Shown in pieces: positions 6,421 through 7,166 of a DNA stretch of 7,166 nt. The position numbers were made by a program, and so were the translations under genes. Within the stretch, counting starts at the first letter, position 1. Each line of letters starts with the position of its first letter. The stretch is taken from contig JAMOMM010000448.1 in the NCBI GenBank assembly GCA_027067085.1, positions 1 to 7,166 on the forward strand, read 5' to 3'. This stretch comes from Hyphomicrobiales bacterium (GTDB lineage Bacteria > Pseudomonadota > Alphaproteobacteria > Rhizobiales > Aestuariivirgaceae). A model generated the notes under the pieces. That model made no database searches and had not been told where the DNA came from. It saw only the letters and a list, made by a program, of their open reading frames with translations.

Positions 6421-6996
6421 TTATGTTCTTGCTTTGCCAGCCAGAATACCAAGGCTCACAAGAGCCAATCCATCAAAAAACAGGCTGATACCAATGAATA
6501 ATCCAACCATTAAAGGCGATGTAACGGGCCAGCCTATAAACAGCACCATTGCCAGAACAAAAGACATAAGGCCATTAAAAGCCATCCAGCCCCATCCACG
6601 CATAGGATAAAGGTCATAGGCAAGACCAAATCCACCAAATGCATCAAGCAACAGATAGACACTCAGCAACAAAGCAAGGGCTGCCATTCCAGCTAACGGG
6701 TAAAAAATAAACATTGCCCCCGTAACAATCAATAGAACTGGTTTTAAAAAGGCAATCATTGAACGGCCACGCCCCAAGAAGGCCAGATAGCCTGTCAGCA
6801 CGCCACCAGTGATGAGCATCCAGCCAAGAAACGCGGTGACCACAAGCGACATGATTTGAGGTAAAATTGCCCCAGCTATGCCAACCACAATCAGCAATAT
6901 GCCAGCAATCAAACTAAATTTTTGAAACCGTTTAGCAAATTCATGATCAAATTTAAAACTCAAAATTGTTGTTTCCATATTGGGTATTTTAGTCAT
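6421..6996 (-). CDS. HdeD-family (DUF308) membrane protein
   Basis: A 191-residue inner-membrane protein with six predicted hydrophobic helices at about 27-46, 50-73, 80-99, 102-126, 135-156 and 160-186, joined by very short loops. Family features include a helix 1 of the type LIAGILLIVVGIAGAILP, a helix 2 GWMLITGGV, a central LLLSVYLLLDAFGG, the amphipathic RGWGWMAFNGLMS, and a helix 6 with GLFIGISLFFDGLALV. HdeD supports acid resistance at high cell density in E. coli; in other bacteria these proteins appear in stress clusters with no proven mechanism. No signal peptide is seen; the N-terminus is probably cytoplasmic. The start at 6996 has AGGAG ten bases upstream; a second ATG at 6978 has no such site. 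It precedes the STAS gene by 49 bases with no hairpin, so the cluster is likely one operon. Confidence 0.92.
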   Translation of the reverse strand: MTKIPNMETTILSFKFDHEFAKRFQKFSLIAGILLIVVGIAGAILPQIMSLVVTAFLGWMLITGGVLTGYLAFLGRGRSMIAFLKPVLLIVTGAMFIFYPLAGMAALALLLSVYLLLDAFGGFGLAYDLYPMRGWGWMAFNGLMSFVLAMVLFIGWPVTSPLMVGLFIGISLFFDGLALVSLGILAGKART

Positions 6997-7006
6997 AATG
7001 TTATTG

Positions 7007-7011
7007 CTCCT
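7007..7011 (-). promoter_or_regulatory. Ribosome binding site of the HdeD-family gene
   Basis: AGGAG on the minus strand, ten bases before the ATG at 6996, which favours that start over the downstream ATG at 6978. It overlaps the stop codon of the doubtful 29-codon ORF. Confidence 0.6.
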
Positions 7012-7099
7012 AATTAGTCAAACCAGATATAAAACAAGCTTCCGCAATGAGCTTTTCTCTATAATACCGTAGCTTTTTGGTAGATTGTTCCAAGCTCAT
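7010..7099 (-). CDS. Possible 29-residue small ORF before the HdeD-family gene
   Basis: The frame runs ATG to TAG and would encode a basic, helix-prone peptide beginning MSLEQSTKKLRYYREKL. I recognise no family. Two features make it worth listing. Its ATG comes two bases after the stop of the upstream reading frame. Its TAG overlaps the AGGAG that serves the HdeD-family gene, a layout seen in translationally coupled cistrons and leader peptides. Against it, the only upstream Shine-Dalgarno-like match is a weak GGTGG, and a 29-codon ORF can easily occur by chance. It may simply be untranslated spacer. Confidence 0.2.
   Translation of the reverse strand: MSLEQSTKKLRYYREKLIAEACFISGLTN
7047..7099 (-). 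repeat. Eight-base inverted repeat upstream of the HdeD-family gene
   Basis: ATGAGCTT (minus 7099-7092) and AAGCTCAT (minus 7054-7047) are perfect complements separated by 37 bases. The inner loop contains a second small pair, TACC/GGTA (7065-7068 with 7079-7082). In the transcript the stem would include the ATG of the doubtful small ORF. This may be a leader structure or a spaced operator; the wide separation makes the hairpin weak and chance is possible. Confidence 0.3.
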
Positions 7100-7101
7100 A
7101 A

Positions 7102-7166
7102 TTAGCCACCACTAACTTCTTCAGCGATTGCTGTTTTGGGAATGCCAGCTAGTTTTGCAATCATTC
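7102..7166 (-). CDS. C-terminal end of an unidentified gene, cut by the window edge
   Basis: This minus-strand frame is open from the right edge to TAA at 7104-7102. Its last 20 residues are MIAKLAGIPKTAIAEEVSGG. The other two minus-strand frames meet stops within this stretch. The composition is protein-like, with a short helix followed by a Gly-rich end, but it is too short to assign to a family. It probably belongs to a gene upstream of the HdeD-family gene in the same operon. The ATG at 7164 is probably internal, since the frame may continue beyond the window. Confidence 0.35.
   Translation of the reverse strand, partial: MIAKLAGIPKTAIAEEVSGG

Noticed and set aside
7061..7092. TATTAT with TTGGAA on the minus strand as a promoter for the HdeD-family operon
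   Set aside because: The spacer would be 21 bases, too long for a sigma-70 promoter.

Overview
The window looks like a proteobacterial chromosome segment of fairly low GC content (judged by eye). The main taxonomic clue is an adjacent cbpA-cbpM pair, a DnaJ-like co-chaperone with its dedicated modulator, which is typical of Proteobacteria. HdeD-type and SpoIIAA-like STAS proteins fit this. The species cannot be named from the sequence. No rRNA, tRNA, CRISPR array, insertion sequence or phage gene is visible. Genes are tightly packed and no gene-free stretch exceeds 300 bases.

Layout. On the + strand, three genes read left to right: the 3' end of a LOG-family nucleotide phosphoribohydrolase-like gene (2-208), a complete beta-CASP metallo-beta-lactamase-fold RNase-like protein (262-1680) and a complete phosphoketolase (1714-4092). 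On the - strand, reading right to left from the far edge: the tail of an unidentified gene (7166-7102), a doubtful 29-codon ORF (7099-7010), an HdeD-family six-helix membrane protein (6996-6421), a SpoIIAA-like STAS protein (6371-5994), a universal stress protein (5989-5456), CbpA (5405-4431) and CbpM (4417-4115). The two sets converge with only 22 bases between the phosphoketolase and cbpM stop codons, and no convincing terminator lies there.

How the genes may work together. The - strand set is a general stress cluster covering membrane acid/stress protection, a universal stress protein, and a DnaK co-chaperone with its inhibitor. It is probably read as one operon, with a possible extra promoter before cbpA. 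The + strand set combines a probable RNase, a probable nucleoside-monophosphate hydrolase and a phosphoketolase. Family knowledge allows a speculative route: RNA to nucleotides, nucleotides to ribose 5-phosphate, and pentose phosphates to acetyl-phosphate and ATP. That would be an energy-salvage module beside a stress-survival module. Every complete gene belongs to a known family, so any novelty lies in the combination rather than in a new protein family.
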